A DNA stretch of 27,905 nucleotides, from NCBI GenBank assembly GCA_036675565.1, contig JAKFER010000270.1, positions 1 to 27,905 of the forward strand, read 5' to 3'. The position numbers and the translations under genes are program-made. Positions 1-7,379 of the stretch are shown piece after piece (position 1 is the first letter of the stretch; each line of letters begins with the position of its first letter). The stretch is from JACCYQ01 sp036675565 (lineage in GTDB: Bacteria > Bacteroidota > Bacteroidia > Chitinophagales > Chitinophagaceae). Below the pieces are notes generated by a model, which was given only the letters and a program-made list of their open reading frames with translations, was not told where the DNA came from and ran no database searches.

Positions 1-123
1 AGTTTAGAGTTTAGAGTTTAGAGTTTAGAGTTTAGAGTTTAGAGTTTAGAGTTTAGAGTTTAGAGTTTAGAGTTTAGAGTTTAGAGTTTAGAGTTTAGAG
101 TTTAGAGTTTAGAGTTTAGAGTT
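1..123. repeat. Perfect tandem heptamer array (AGTTTAG)n
   Basis: Seventeen uninterrupted copies of the 7-bp unit AGTTTAG plus four bases fill the left edge, ending 32 bases before the tRNA. The array may continue beyond the window. Diverged copies of the same word occur in the opposite orientation near 22652-22804 and in both orientations around 25966-26098. The lack of any mismatch over 17 copies suggests recent expansion or homogenisation. No function is visible. Confidence 0.97.
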
Positions 124-155
124 ATCAATATTTTACATGCAGATTTATCTGCATT

Positions 156-229
156 GGACCCTTAGCTCAGTTGGTTAGAGCATCTGACTCATAATCAGAG
201 GGTCGCTGGTTCGAGCCCGGCAGGGTCCA
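156..229 (+). tRNA. tRNA with anticodon CAT (elongator Met or lysidine-type Ile2)
   Basis: A full cloverleaf can be drawn. The acceptor stem is GGACCCT paired with AGGGTCC, the D arm is GCTC/GAGC, the anticodon stem TCTGA/TCAGA carries loop CTCATAA (anticodon CAT), and the T arm is GCTGG TTCGAGC CCGGC. Position 229 is the discriminator A and CCA is not encoded. The first pair is G-C, so it lacks the C1xA72 mismatch of bacterial initiator tRNA. Elongator tRNA-Met and the tRNA-Ile2 modified by TilS share this anticodon. The variable and T-arm sequence resembles E. coli Ile2, but I cannot separate the two by eye. Confidence 0.95.
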
Positions 230-235
230 CTTTTT

Positions 236-338
236 GGTTGAATGAGTTGGCAGGTTGATTAAGTTGACAAGTTGATTTCTGATCAACAATACATCTATGG
301 AAACCTATCAACTATGCAACTTTTCAACAAATCAACTA
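236..338. repeat. Degenerate GTTGA/TCAAC intergenic repeat with dyad symmetry
   Basis: The left half repeats GTTGGCAGGTTGATTAAG-like words (GTTGAT, GTTGACAAG). The right half repeats their reverse complements (ATCAAC, TTTCAACAAATCAAC). The block can therefore fold into an imperfect hairpin centred near 285. It looks like the short degenerate intergenic repeats seen elsewhere in this window; no coding potential is evident. Confidence 0.55.
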
Positions 339-382
339 TCTCACCCACATTCCCTTTAACCTTTTATTAACCGGCAGGAAAA

Positions 383-390
383 TATATTTG
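383..390 (+). promoter_or_regulatory. Candidate Bacteroidota -7 box TATATTTG
   Basis: TATATTTG matches the Bacteroidota sigma-factor -7 consensus TAnnTTTG at every defined base. It lies 19 bases before the ATG at 410. The -33 TTTG partner is poor (only TTTA or TTTT at 355-365), so this call rests on the -7 box alone. Confidence 0.4.
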
Positions 391-409
391 TTTAACAGAT
401 AATATAATT

Positions 410-1147
410 ATGAAGAAGATTTTAATGATCACAGGCTGTTTTTTGATAATTCAAACTGGCTTTTCACAAACCGACACAACTATTGAGAATCAACCAAGAC
501 CGATTACACCTGCCAAACTTACCACCCGCAACAATGATCACCTGTTGATTCAATTGGGTTATGCAGGATGGGCCAACAAACCTGACAGCATCAATACCTC
601 CGGCCTGCCCCGTAGTTTTAATATTTATATGATGCTGGATTTCCCCTTCAAATCAAATCCAAATTTGAGTGTGGCAATTGGTCCGGGTATAGCTACAGAT
701 AATATTTATTTTGATAAAACTTATGTTGGCATAAAAGACAATACAAGCACTATAGCTTTTAAAGATGTTTCTGATACCACGCATTTTAAAAAATATAAAT
801 TAACCACCGCCTGGTTAGAAGCGCCGATTGAATTGCGTTATACTGCTGATCCTGATAATGCCAAAAGAGGTTTAAAACTGGCTATTGGCGGAAAAGTGGG
901 AACCCTGTTAAGTGCACATACAAAAGGAAAGAACTGGCAGAACAAAGATGAACAATCACTAATCAATTATACACAAAAAGAAAAAAGCAAACGCTTTTTC
1001 AATACAACCCGCTTTTCAGCAATGGCAAGGGCAGGTTGGGGAAATTTTACTGTTTACGGAACTTACCAACTCAATCCTTTGTTTAAGGAAGGCCTGGGTC
1101 CAGACATCAAACCATTTTCTATTGGCCTGACGATAAGCGGATTGTAA
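410..1147 (+). CDS. Secreted outer-membrane beta-barrel protein (PorT-like)
   Basis: This 245-residue protein starts with a clear signal peptide (residues 1-19: Lys-Lys, a hydrophobic stretch, then a cut after GFSQ-type residues). The mature part alternates polar and hydrophobic residues, with glycine/aromatic-rich strands such as LIQLGYAGWA, LAIGGKVGT and FSAMARAGWGNFTVYGTY, and it ends in a short strand, SIGLTISGL. That pattern and length fit the small 8-stranded PorT-like/outer-membrane beta-barrel families of Bacteroidota. It is monocistronic: a -7 box lies just upstream and a strong terminator follows 35 bases after the stop. No enzymatic motif is visible. The specific role is unknown, and the family name is an inference from composition. 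Confidence 0.75.
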   Translation: MKKILMITGCFLIIQTGFSQTDTTIENQPRPITPAKLTTRNNDHLLIQLGYAGWANKPDSINTSGLPRSFNIYMMLDFPFKSNPNLSVAIGPGIATDNIYFDKTYVGIKDNTSTIAFKDVSDTTHFKKYKLTTAWLEAPIELRYTADPDNAKRGLKLAIGGKVGTLLSAHTKGKNWQNKDEQSLINYTQKEKSKRFFNTTRFSAMARAGWGNFTVYGTYQLNPLFKEGLGPDIKPFSIGLTISGL

Positions 1148-1182
1148 AATCATATTGTTACTAATTACCTAATAATGAATGA

Positions 1183-1214
1183 GGATTTCGCAAGGATTGC
1201 GGAATCCTTTTTTT
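1183..1214 (+). terminator. Rho-independent terminator after the barrel gene
   Basis: GGATTTCGCAA pairs with TTGCGGAATCC (one G-T pair) around a 3-base loop, followed by seven Ts. It separates the barrel gene from hflX. Confidence 0.9.
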
Positions 1215-1233
1215 ATGCTTAATCCTGCTGGAT

Positions 1234-1241
1234 TAACTTTG
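1234..1241 (+). promoter_or_regulatory. Candidate -7 box TAACTTTG for hflX
   Basis: TAACTTTG fits TAnnTTTG completely and lies 31 bases before the hflX start. The -33 region overlaps the T-run of the preceding terminator and has no clean TTTG, so the promoter is only moderately supported. Confidence 0.4.
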
Positions 1242-1272
1242 AAACAAAAGAACTTATAAATCAATCGATCTT

Positions 1273-2463
1273 ATGCTTGATAAAAAGAACCTGTTTAATA
1301 ATGAAGAAACAGCCATCCTGGTGGGTGTTGTAAAAAAAGATGAAACCGAACAACAGGTAAAAGAATACCTCGATGAACTGGCTTTCCTGGCCGAAACGGC
1401 AGGTGCTGCAACCGCGAAACGCTTTGTTCAAAAATTGTCGCATCCTGATAGCAAAACCTTTGTAGGTAAAGGAAAGCTGGAAGAAATAGCCCGCTATGTA
1501 GCTGAACATGGTATAAGGACAGTCATTTTTGATGATGAATTAACCGGCTCACAGATCACCAACATTGAGAAAATCCTGAATGCCAAAACCATTGATCGCA
1601 GCGACCTGATACTTGACATCTTTGCTCACCGCGCCAAAACAGCCCAGGCCAAAGCGCAGGTAGAACTGGCGCAATACCAATATATACTTCCGCGCCTGCG
1701 CGGTATGTGGAAACACCTTGAACGTTTGGGTGGTGGTATCGGAACCAGGGGACCCGGTGAATCTGAAATTGAAACAGACCGTCGTATTGTTAGAGATAAG
1801 ATAACGTTGTTGCGTAAACGCTTAAAAGAGATCGACAAACAATCCTTTACGCAACGAAAAGAGCGGGGAGAATTTATCCGCGTTGCTTTAGTAGGATATA
1901 CGAATGTGGGCAAATCTACCCTTATGAACCTGCTGACCAAGAGTGATGTATTTGCCGAAAATAAATTATTTGCTACGCTGGATACTACCACCAGGAAAGT
2001 TGTTTTTGAAAACACGCCTTTTTTATTGAGCGATACGGTTGGATTCATCCGTAAATTGCCACACCACCTGGTAGAAAGTTTTAAGAGTACCCTGGATGAA
2101 GTACGCGAAGCAGATGTTTTATTACATGTAGTGGATATCTCTCACCCAAAATTTGAAGACCAGTTGGGCGTAGTTAATAAAACCCTCCAGGAAATTGGCG
2201 CTGCAGAAAAACCCACCATTACCGTTTTTAATAAAATGGACATGTATGAAAAAAATACATTTGACGAATGGCTGGAAGATGAAACAAAAAAAGAATTATT
2301 AGCAGACCTGCAGGATAAATGGCAATGGGAAACGGAAGGCAATGCCGTTTTTGTTTCCGCAACAGAAAAAACAAATATTGACGGCTTACGTAAATCCATA
2401 CTCGATAAAGTAAGGGAACTGTATGCTATTCGTTATCCTTATAAATCCCAGGATTTTTATTGA
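1273..2463 (+). CDS. hflX: GTPase HflX (ribosome-splitting/rescue factor)
   Basis: HflX is a translational GTPase-like protein that binds the 50S subunit and, in E. coli, splits stalled ribosomes during stress. At 396 residues this copy has normal length for the family. The N-terminal HflX domain holds the glycine-rich GGGIGTRGPGESEIETDRR signature around 153-171. The G domain follows, with Walker A GYTNVGKST at 208-216, DTVGF at 254-258 (G3), NKMD at 320-323 (G4) and SAT at 362-364 (G5). A helical linker (about 172-200) joins the two. The start ATG leads directly into a normal N-terminus. The Rieske gene begins on its stop codon (TGATG), so the two are probably co-transcribed. Confidence 0.97.
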   Translation: MLDKKNLFNNEETAILVGVVKKDETEQQVKEYLDELAFLAETAGAATAKRFVQKLSHPDSKTFVGKGKLEEIARYVAEHGIRTVIFDDELTGSQITNIEKILNAKTIDRSDLILDIFAHRAKTAQAKAQVELAQYQYILPRLRGMWKHLERLGGGIGTRGPGESEIETDRRIVRDKITLLRKRLKEIDKQSFTQRKERGEFIRVALVGYTNVGKSTLMNLLTKSDVFAENKLFATLDTTTRKVVFENTPFLLSDTVGFIRKLPHHLVESFKSTLDEVREADVLLHVVDISHPKFEDQLGVVNKTLQEIGAAEKPTITVFNKMDMYEKNTFDEWLEDETKKELLADLQDKWQWETEGNAVFVSATEKTNIDGLRKSILDKVRELYAIRYPYKSQDFY

Positions 2464-2798
2464 TGTTTAAGAAAACATTCCGCTGGCAAAAGATTGCTGA
2501 ACATATCAATGAAATATTGCCCGAAGATGAAAACCTGGCGATTGCTGAAGTAAGCGGCAAAAAAATAACCATTGGCCGTACAGGTGATAAATTTTTTGCC
2601 TGCGCATATAAATGTCCTCATGCCGGTGGCATTCTATCTCAAGGTTTTATTGATGCAACAGGCAACCTGGTTTGCCCACTTCACCGCTATAAATTCAATC
2701 CCTGTAATGGTTTTAATGTAAGTGGTGAAGGATATCATTTACAACACTGGCAAATAGAATGCAGGGAAGATGGCGTTTGGATCGGGTGGACAAGTTAA
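2463..2798 (+). CDS. Small Rieske [2Fe-2S] ferredoxin
   Basis: This 111-residue protein carries the Rieske cluster motif C-x-H-x17-C-x2-H (C51, H53, C71, H74 counting from the ATG), enough to bind a two-Cys/two-His [2Fe-2S] cluster. It has no signal peptide and no attached catalytic domain, so it is a soluble stand-alone ferredoxin like NirD or dioxygenase ferredoxin subunits. The chosen ATG overlaps the hflX stop by one base (TGATG). A TTG three bases earlier is possible but less likely. The tight overlap with hflX implies translational coupling. The redox partner is not in the window. Confidence 0.9.
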   Translation: MFKKTFRWQKIAEHINEILPEDENLAIAEVSGKKITIGRTGDKFFACAYKCPHAGGILSQGFIDATGNLVCPLHRYKFNPCNGFNVSGEGYHLQHWQIECREDGVWIGWTS

Positions 2799-2799
2799 A

Positions 2800-2936
2800 C
2801 GTTTATTTGTTTAGCTGTTTAGATTGTTTAGTCGTACAAATTGTTGGAATGATGGTTTTACAATTTGACAATTTATTAAGGGAATAGACAATAGATACTA
2901 ATTCCAAATCCCCAATTCCCATTTCCTTTCCCAATC
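2800..2936. repeat. Degenerate GTTTAG / ACAATTTG / AATTCCC intergenic repeats
   Basis: The spacer between the converging Rieske and lipoprotein genes contains several spaced TGTTTAG words (2804-2832), ACAATTTGACAATTT words and AATTCC/AATTCCC words. These belong to the same low-complexity families seen near 22586-22804 and 25966-26098. There is no terminator with a clean T-run and no ORF. Confidence 0.5.
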
Positions 2937-2938
2937 AA

Positions 2939-3382
2939 CTAATCAACCTTCTCATAAGTCGTTTGCACCCCTGCATCGCTGGGAAAGAAACCAGTGAGAA
3001 GGACCAGTTTGTTGCCGGTGATTTGAAAAAAAGTTTTTGGGGAGGAGGTATCATTGTCAAAAATAACGCGGTGAGTAAATTCCCCCCGATTCAGCTCCAG
3101 GCCTACTTCCCGGCTGGCTGTTGAATCCGCGATAATCTTATACTGGCCGCTTTGCACCAGGGTGCCGGCTTCAAATTTCTGGTAGGTGGCATCGGCAAAC
3201 TGCAAACGGTTACCATTACCCGCAGAATATGTTGTTCGCATGGAACTTACCTGTTCCCGCATTTCCCAGGAGCCCTGGATCTCTTTCATTGAAACAGAAG
3301 ATTTATAGGCTGGGTTGTTGCTGCAAGCTATAAAACCTAACATCATTAAAGCCGTGCAAAAGGTTGTCCATACATTTTTCAT
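2939..3382 (-). CDS. Lipocalin-like lipoprotein
   Basis: This 147-residue protein begins with a lipoprotein signal peptide whose hydrophobic core ends in the lipobox LGFIAC (Cys20). The mature part starts near residue 33 with a GSWEM word, then a series of short strands (GQYKII, FFQITGNKLVLL) and no catalytic motif. The I-x-G-x-W start followed by a small barrel is typical of lipocalin-like lipoprotein domains (DUF-type) in Bacteroidota. It is transcribed alone, divergently from the kai operon across a 335-base spacer. No substrate can be inferred. Confidence 0.7.
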   Translation of the reverse strand: MKNVWTTFCTALMMLGFIACSNNPAYKSSVSMKEIQGSWEMREQVSSMRTTYSAGNGNRLQFADATYQKFEAGTLVQSGQYKIIADSTASREVGLELNRGEFTHRVIFDNDTSSPKTFFQITGNKLVLLTGFFPSDAGVQTTYEKVD

Positions 3383-3717
3383 TGTCTGATTTTGTAGTTG
3401 ACAAGATACTCAAACGATCTGTTGCATTAGAATAAGAGACACCCGGCTAAAAATTCCCCAATTATTTGTGGAATGATTCAACTCCAAGCTAAATTAACCG
3501 GGTTTACAAAACGCCCTGATATCCAATTAATCTCAAGCATAAGTATTTAAAATAAGGGGTCATTTAAGGCTTTAACATATATAATATAAAGTTGGCCTGT
3601 TTTTTTAATATACCTGTTCGTTTCCACACTTTTTAAGACTAATCCTTTGATATGCAACACTATGAAAAAAACATTTTAGTCTTAAAATATTTGGAGTTCT
3701 AATTAATTATAGCGTTT
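3383..3717. other. Divergent 335-base intergenic region upstream of kaiC
   Basis: This AT-rich spacer lies between the minus-strand lipoprotein gene and kaiC, so it must hold both promoters. I find no complete TTTG/TAnnTTTG pair. The best -7 match on the plus strand is AATATTTG at 3686-3693 (one mismatch). A short hairpin with 7 of 8 pairs lies at 3453-3475 (ATTCCCCA/TGTGGAAT). A weak dyad ACCCGG/CCGGGT spans 3441-3503. The outstanding element is the perfect 12-bp inverted repeat listed separately at 3631-3687. No small ORF is convincing. Confidence 0.6.
3631..3687. promoter_or_regulatory. Perfect 12-bp inverted repeat in front of kaiC
   Basis: TTTTAAGACTAA at 3631-3642 is repeated exactly as its reverse complement TTAGTCTTAAAA at 3676-3687, with a 33-base spacer. 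The right arm ends 30 bases before the kaiC ATG. The elements could be two half-sites of an operator or the stem of a 5' leader hairpin. There is no T-run after it, so it is not a normal terminator. The symmetry is seen directly; the regulatory role is inferred from position. Confidence 0.55.
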
Positions 3718-5451
3718 ATGCCATCAAAACCAACAATAAAAAAATCAACATCCCCGGATGTTTTACCCAAAACCCCAACCGGTATAACCGGGCTGGATGA
3801 AATCACAGGCGGGGGACTTCCCAAAGGAAGACCAGCGCTTATTTGTGGTGCCGCAGGTTCCGGTAAAACCTTGCTCTCCATTGAGTTTATTGTTCGAGGG
3901 GCAACAGAGTATGGGGAGCCGGGTGTATTTATGGCGTTTGAAGAAAAAGCTGATGAGCTGACAATGAATGTAGCATCACTAGGCTTTGACCTGGAGAAGT
4001 TGCAGAATGAAAAGCTCATTAAAATTGACCATGTTCATATTGACAGAAATGAAATTGATGAAACCGGTGAATATGATCTTGATGGATTGTTTGTGCGCCT
4101 CGGCTATGCCATTGATAGCATTGGCGCAAAACGGGTAGTGCTGGATACCATCGAAAATTTATTTTCCGGTTTAAATAACAAAGCCATACTAAGGGCTGAA
4201 TTACGCAGGTTGTTTGGTTGGTTAAAAAATAAAGGCGTTACGGCTATTATTACTGGTGAAAAAGGTCAAAAAGGGCTGACACGCCAGGGGCTGGAAGAAT
4301 ACGTTTCTGATAGTGTGATTTTACTTGATAACAGGGTAACCAATAAAATCACTACCAGGCTATTAAGAGTTATAAAATACAGGGGATCTTCACATGGAAC
4401 CAATGAATATCCTTTTTTAATTGATGAAGAAGGCATTACCGTTTTGCCGGTAACTTCATTGTTACTGGAAAATGAAGTATCAACCAAAAGACATTCAACG
4501 GGTATCCCTGCCCTGGATAAAATGTTGGGAGGAAAAGGTTTTTTTGAAGGCAGTTCAATCCTGATCTCAGGTACAGCGGGTACTGGAAAAACCAGTTTGG
4601 CAGCATCTTTTGCCAATGAAACCTGTAACCGAAATGATCGTTGTATCTATTTTGCTTTTGAAGAATCACCACAGCAGATCATGCGTAATATGAAATCTAT
4701 TGGTATTGATCTTGAAAAGCATATAAAAAATGGTTTGCTGGAAATGCATGCTTCCCGCCCCACCTTGTATGGATTGGAAATGCACCTGGTTAGCATTTAT
4801 AAAAAGATTAAAAAATTCAAACCAAAAACTGTAGTTCTTGATCCTATTACCAACCTGGTTACAATTGGTTCTGTGAGTGAAGTAAAAGCCATGTTGATAA
4901 GATTGATCGATTTTTTGCAGGCTGAGCAGATCACTGTTTTATTTACGGCATTAACATTGAATACCATTGTGAGTGAACAAACGGATGAAGGTGTTTCTTC
5001 TCTAGTGGATGCATGGGTGTTAGTAAGGGATATAGAATCTAATGGAGAAAGAAATCGCGGACTTTACATTATGAAGTCGAGGGGTATGAAACATTCAAAC
5101 CAGGTGAGGGAATTTATTATTACGGATGAAGGTTTAAACCTGGTGGATGTTTACCTGGGACCAGAGGGCGTTTTAACCGGGTCTGCAAGAGAAGCGCAAA
5201 AATTATCTGAAGTAACAGAACAGGTTTTACGCAAACATGGCTTGGGTAAAAAAGATTTGGAAATAGAAAGAAAGAGAAAAGTACTGGAAGCAAGAATCGC
5301 TTCTTTAAAAGAAGAATTTGAAACCGTCCAGGATGAATTGAATAAATCATTTGTTGAAGAACAAATAAAAAAAGAAGTAATGGAAAAAAATCGCCTGCAA
5401 ATGATCCAGAACAGGCTAACCAAAAATGTAGAGAATGATAATGGAAAATAA
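3718..5451 (+). CDS. kaiC: KaiC-like double-domain ATPase/autokinase
   Basis: This 577-residue protein has two tandem RecA-like KaiC domains. CI has Walker A GAAGSGKT at 44-51, the catalytic pair E75-E76 and Walker B ending at D143. CII has Walker A GTAGTGKT at 285-292, the pair E314-E315 and Walker B ending at D375. In CII, T422-S427-S428 align by eye with T426-S431-T432 of Synechococcus KaiC, so a phosphorylatable pair is kept as Ser-Ser. The C-terminus (about 497-577) is a charged coiled coil instead of the short KaiA-binding tail. In cyanobacteria KaiC hexamers time the day by slow ATP hydrolysis and phosphorylation. Without KaiA this one may act as a simpler timer or stress switch. It heads a five-gene operon and overlaps kaiB. 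Confidence 0.93.
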   Translation: MPSKPTIKKSTSPDVLPKTPTGITGLDEITGGGLPKGRPALICGAAGSGKTLLSIEFIVRGATEYGEPGVFMAFEEKADELTMNVASLGFDLEKLQNEKLIKIDHVHIDRNEIDETGEYDLDGLFVRLGYAIDSIGAKRVVLDTIENLFSGLNNKAILRAELRRLFGWLKNKGVTAIITGEKGQKGLTRQGLEEYVSDSVILLDNRVTNKITTRLLRVIKYRGSSHGTNEYPFLIDEEGITVLPVTSLLLENEVSTKRHSTGIPALDKMLGGKGFFEGSSILISGTAGTGKTSLAASFANETCNRNDRCIYFAFEESPQQIMRNMKSIGIDLEKHIKNGLLEMHASRPTLYGLEMHLVSIYKKIKKFKPKTVVLDPITNLVTIGSVSEVKAMLIRLIDFLQAEQITVLFTALTLNTIVSEQTDEGVSSLVDAWVLVRDIESNGERNRGLYIMKSRGMKHSNQVREFIITDEGLNLVDVYLGPEGVLTGSAREAQKLSEVTEQVLRKHGLGKKDLEIERKRKVLEARIASLKEEFETVQDELNKSFVEEQIKKEVMEKNRLQMIQNRLTKNVENDNGK

Positions 5452-5749
5452 TTCAAAATTAAAAGAATGGGAGCTTCGGCTTTATATAGCAGGTTATACG
5501 CCTAAATCAGTTGCGGCATTAAATAACCTGAAAAAATATTGCGAGGAACATTTAAAAGATCAATACCGGATTGAAGTCGTGGACTTGTTGGTTCAACCGC
5601 AGTTGGCGGAAGGTGATCAGATTGTTGCCGTACCTACATTGGTGCGCAAACTGCCTGAGCCAATCAGGAAAATTATCGGTGATTTATCCAATGAAGAAAA
5701 AGTGTTGGTAGGATTAAACATTCGACCTGTAAAAAATTATCATGCGTAA
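5435..5749 (+). CDS. kaiB: KaiB-like protein, first paralog
   Basis: This 104-residue protein has thioredoxin-like fold features that match KaiB along its whole length: LRLYIAGYTP (14-23), CEEHL, IEVVDL, PTLVRKLP (67-74) and IIGDLSNEEKVLVGL (80-94). KaiB binds the CI ring of KaiC after switching fold. The residue pair G88/D90 that stabilises the cyanobacterial ground state corresponds to G93/N95 here, so one of the two is changed. Its start lies inside kaiC (17-base overlap). A second in-frame ATG at 5441 would remove two residues and is equally plausible. It overlaps the next kaiB by eight bases, so translation is probably coupled. Confidence 0.92.
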   Translation: MIMENNSKLKEWELRLYIAGYTPKSVAALNNLKKYCEEHLKDQYRIEVVDLLVQPQLAEGDQIVAVPTLVRKLPEPIRKIIGDLSNEEKVLVGLNIRPVKNYHA

Positions 5750-6071
5750 AAAAGAACAGCAATCCGAAACAGCAGGTAACCATTCAGAAACAAAAATCTT
5801 TGAATATGATCTTCGGCTATTTATAACCGGTGCCACACCCAATTCGGTCAGGGCAGTAAATAATATAAAAACTATTTGTGAGCATCACTTAAAAGGCCGG
5901 TATGCTTTAGAAGTCATTGATGTTTACCAGCAGGAGATCGTTGCTGAACAGGAACAACTGGTTGCTTTACCGCTGCTGATAAAAAAAATGCCATTACCGG
6001 AGCGTCGGATGATCGGTGATTTATCAAACACCGAAAAAGTATTAAAAGGTTTAGGAATAATAATAAAATGA
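5742..6071 (+). CDS. KaiB-like protein, second paralog
   Basis: This 109-residue KaiB homolog is about half identical to its upstream neighbour by eye. It keeps LRLFITGATP (24-33), CEHHL, LEVIDV and IGDLSNTEKVLKGL (91-104). It has an extra charged N-terminal extension of about 20 residues. It replaces the conserved P-x-L-A segment before the switch region with EIVAE, has PLL instead of PTL, and has G105 where cyanobacterial KaiB has D90. It has diverged enough to suggest a job different from the first KaiB, for example a different KaiC state or the kinase next door. It overlaps the kinase gene by four bases (ATGA). Confidence 0.88.
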   Translation: MRKKEQQSETAGNHSETKIFEYDLRLFITGATPNSVRAVNNIKTICEHHLKGRYALEVIDVYQQEIVAEQEQLVALPLLIKKMPLPERRMIGDLSNTEKVLKGLGIIIK

Positions 6072-7372
6072 TTAAGAGGGAAACCATACAAACAAATAAA
6101 GAAGATCTTGAAAAAGAATTAGAAGAGTTACGCCACCAGTTAGAAGAAGCGAGAGAAACGATTGAGGCTATACGTACCGGACAGATAGATGCCCTGGTTG
6201 TACAGGGAACCAATGGCCATCAATTATACACATTAAAGAATGCCGATCAAACCTATCGATTCTTTATTGAAAATATGGCTGAAGGTGCCGTGACAATTAA
6301 CACACAAGGCATCGTTCTCTATAGTAATTCAAGGTTTGCAAAAATGGCCAACAGGCCTTTATCCAAAGTAATCGGGTTCCCCTTCGAAGAATTTATTTCA
6401 ACCGATAGCTTGCTTTTTTATAAGCAATTGTTTGAAAAATCCTGGCAATCAGAATGCAAGGGCGAGGTTAACCTGATTGATGGCGGCAGACCAATACCCG
6501 TTCAACTTTCATTGTCTACTATCGAGATTGAAAAAGAAATTTCACTGAGTATTATACTCACAGATCTTACCGCCCAAAAAAATACGCAGAAACAATTGCG
6601 CACCAATAATGAAAAACTAGAGGAGATCAACCTGGCGCTTGAATTAAGCAATCATGACCTGCACCAGTTTGCATCTATAGCCAGTCATGACTTACAGGAA
6701 CCTTTAAGAAAGATCCACATTTTTTCAAGTTTGATGAAGGATAAAGAAAATGAACTGGCTCCTGAATTAAGAAAATACCTGGATAAGATTGTTGATTCTT
6801 CTGGCAGAATGAAAAACCTGATTGTTGACATTTTAAATTATTCAAGACTTTCAGCCAATATTACCAGGATTGAAAGTATAGATCTTAATGAACTGGTTAA
6901 TGAAATCCACGAAGATTTTGAACTGATCATTGCAGAAAAAAAAGCTACAATGAACGTGAATGAACTGCCTGTGATAAATGCAAAAAGAGGTCAGATCAGG
7001 CAGGTTTTTCAAAATATTATCAGCAATGCACTAAAATTTTCAAAGCCCGGAGAAAAGCCTTTGATTAAAATATCTTCAAAGAAAATCAGTCATAAATCAT
7101 TTGATGCTGAAGAAAACAGTACAGGGCTATATTGTTTAATTCGCATCAAAGACAACGGAATCGGTTTTGATGAGAAATATGTTAGTAATATATTTGATCT
7201 TTTTGAGCGGTTACATTCCAAAGATAAATATGAAGGAACAGGCATTGGATTGGCTATCGCAAAAAAAATCATTGAAAAACATCATGGGCTGATCACCGCA
7301 TCCAGTAAAGCTGGTAACGGGGCTGAATTTAAAATTATCCTGCCCATTTCGCAATCACAGCCTGAAGGCTAA
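6068..7372 (+). CDS. PAS-domain sensor histidine kinase of the kai operon
   Basis: This 434-residue protein has no signal peptide and no membrane segment, so it is cytoplasmic. The order is an N-terminal coiled coil (about 10-38) with the common IRTGQIDALVV word, a PAS domain (about 58-170), a HisKA dimerisation helix with phospho-acceptor H207 in ASHDLQEP, and an ATPase domain with N box N320, G1 DNGIGF at 362-367 and G2 GTGIGLAI at 390-397. All catalytic boxes are intact. It lacks the KaiB-like domain by which cyanobacterial SasA reads KaiC, so any link to KaiC would have to use the coiled coil/PAS part or the KaiB proteins. The receiver gene follows after seven bases. Confidence 0.93.
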   Translation: MIKRETIQTNKEDLEKELEELRHQLEEARETIEAIRTGQIDALVVQGTNGHQLYTLKNADQTYRFFIENMAEGAVTINTQGIVLYSNSRFAKMANRPLSKVIGFPFEEFISTDSLLFYKQLFEKSWQSECKGEVNLIDGGRPIPVQLSLSTIEIEKEISLSIILTDLTAQKNTQKQLRTNNEKLEEINLALELSNHDLHQFASIASHDLQEPLRKIHIFSSLMKDKENELAPELRKYLDKIVDSSGRMKNLIVDILNYSRLSANITRIESIDLNELVNEIHEDFELIIAEKKATMNVNELPVINAKRGQIRQVFQNIISNALKFSKPGEKPLIKISSKKISHKSFDAEENSTGLYCLIRIKDNGIGFDEKYVSNIFDLFERLHSKDKYEGTGIGLAIAKKIIEKHHGLITASSKAGNGAEFKIILPISQSQPEG

Positions 7373-7379
7373 TTAATAT

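Noticed and set aside
1626..2048. 140-residue minus-strand frame within hflX
   Set aside because: It lies antisense to the intact HflX G domain and shows no domain or signal of its own.
3718..5451. KaiC-like protein as RadA/Sms or a single-domain KaiC-like ATPase
   Set aside because: There are two complete KaiC domains each with Walker A and an EE pair, no zinc finger or Lon-like domain, and kaiB genes follow directly.
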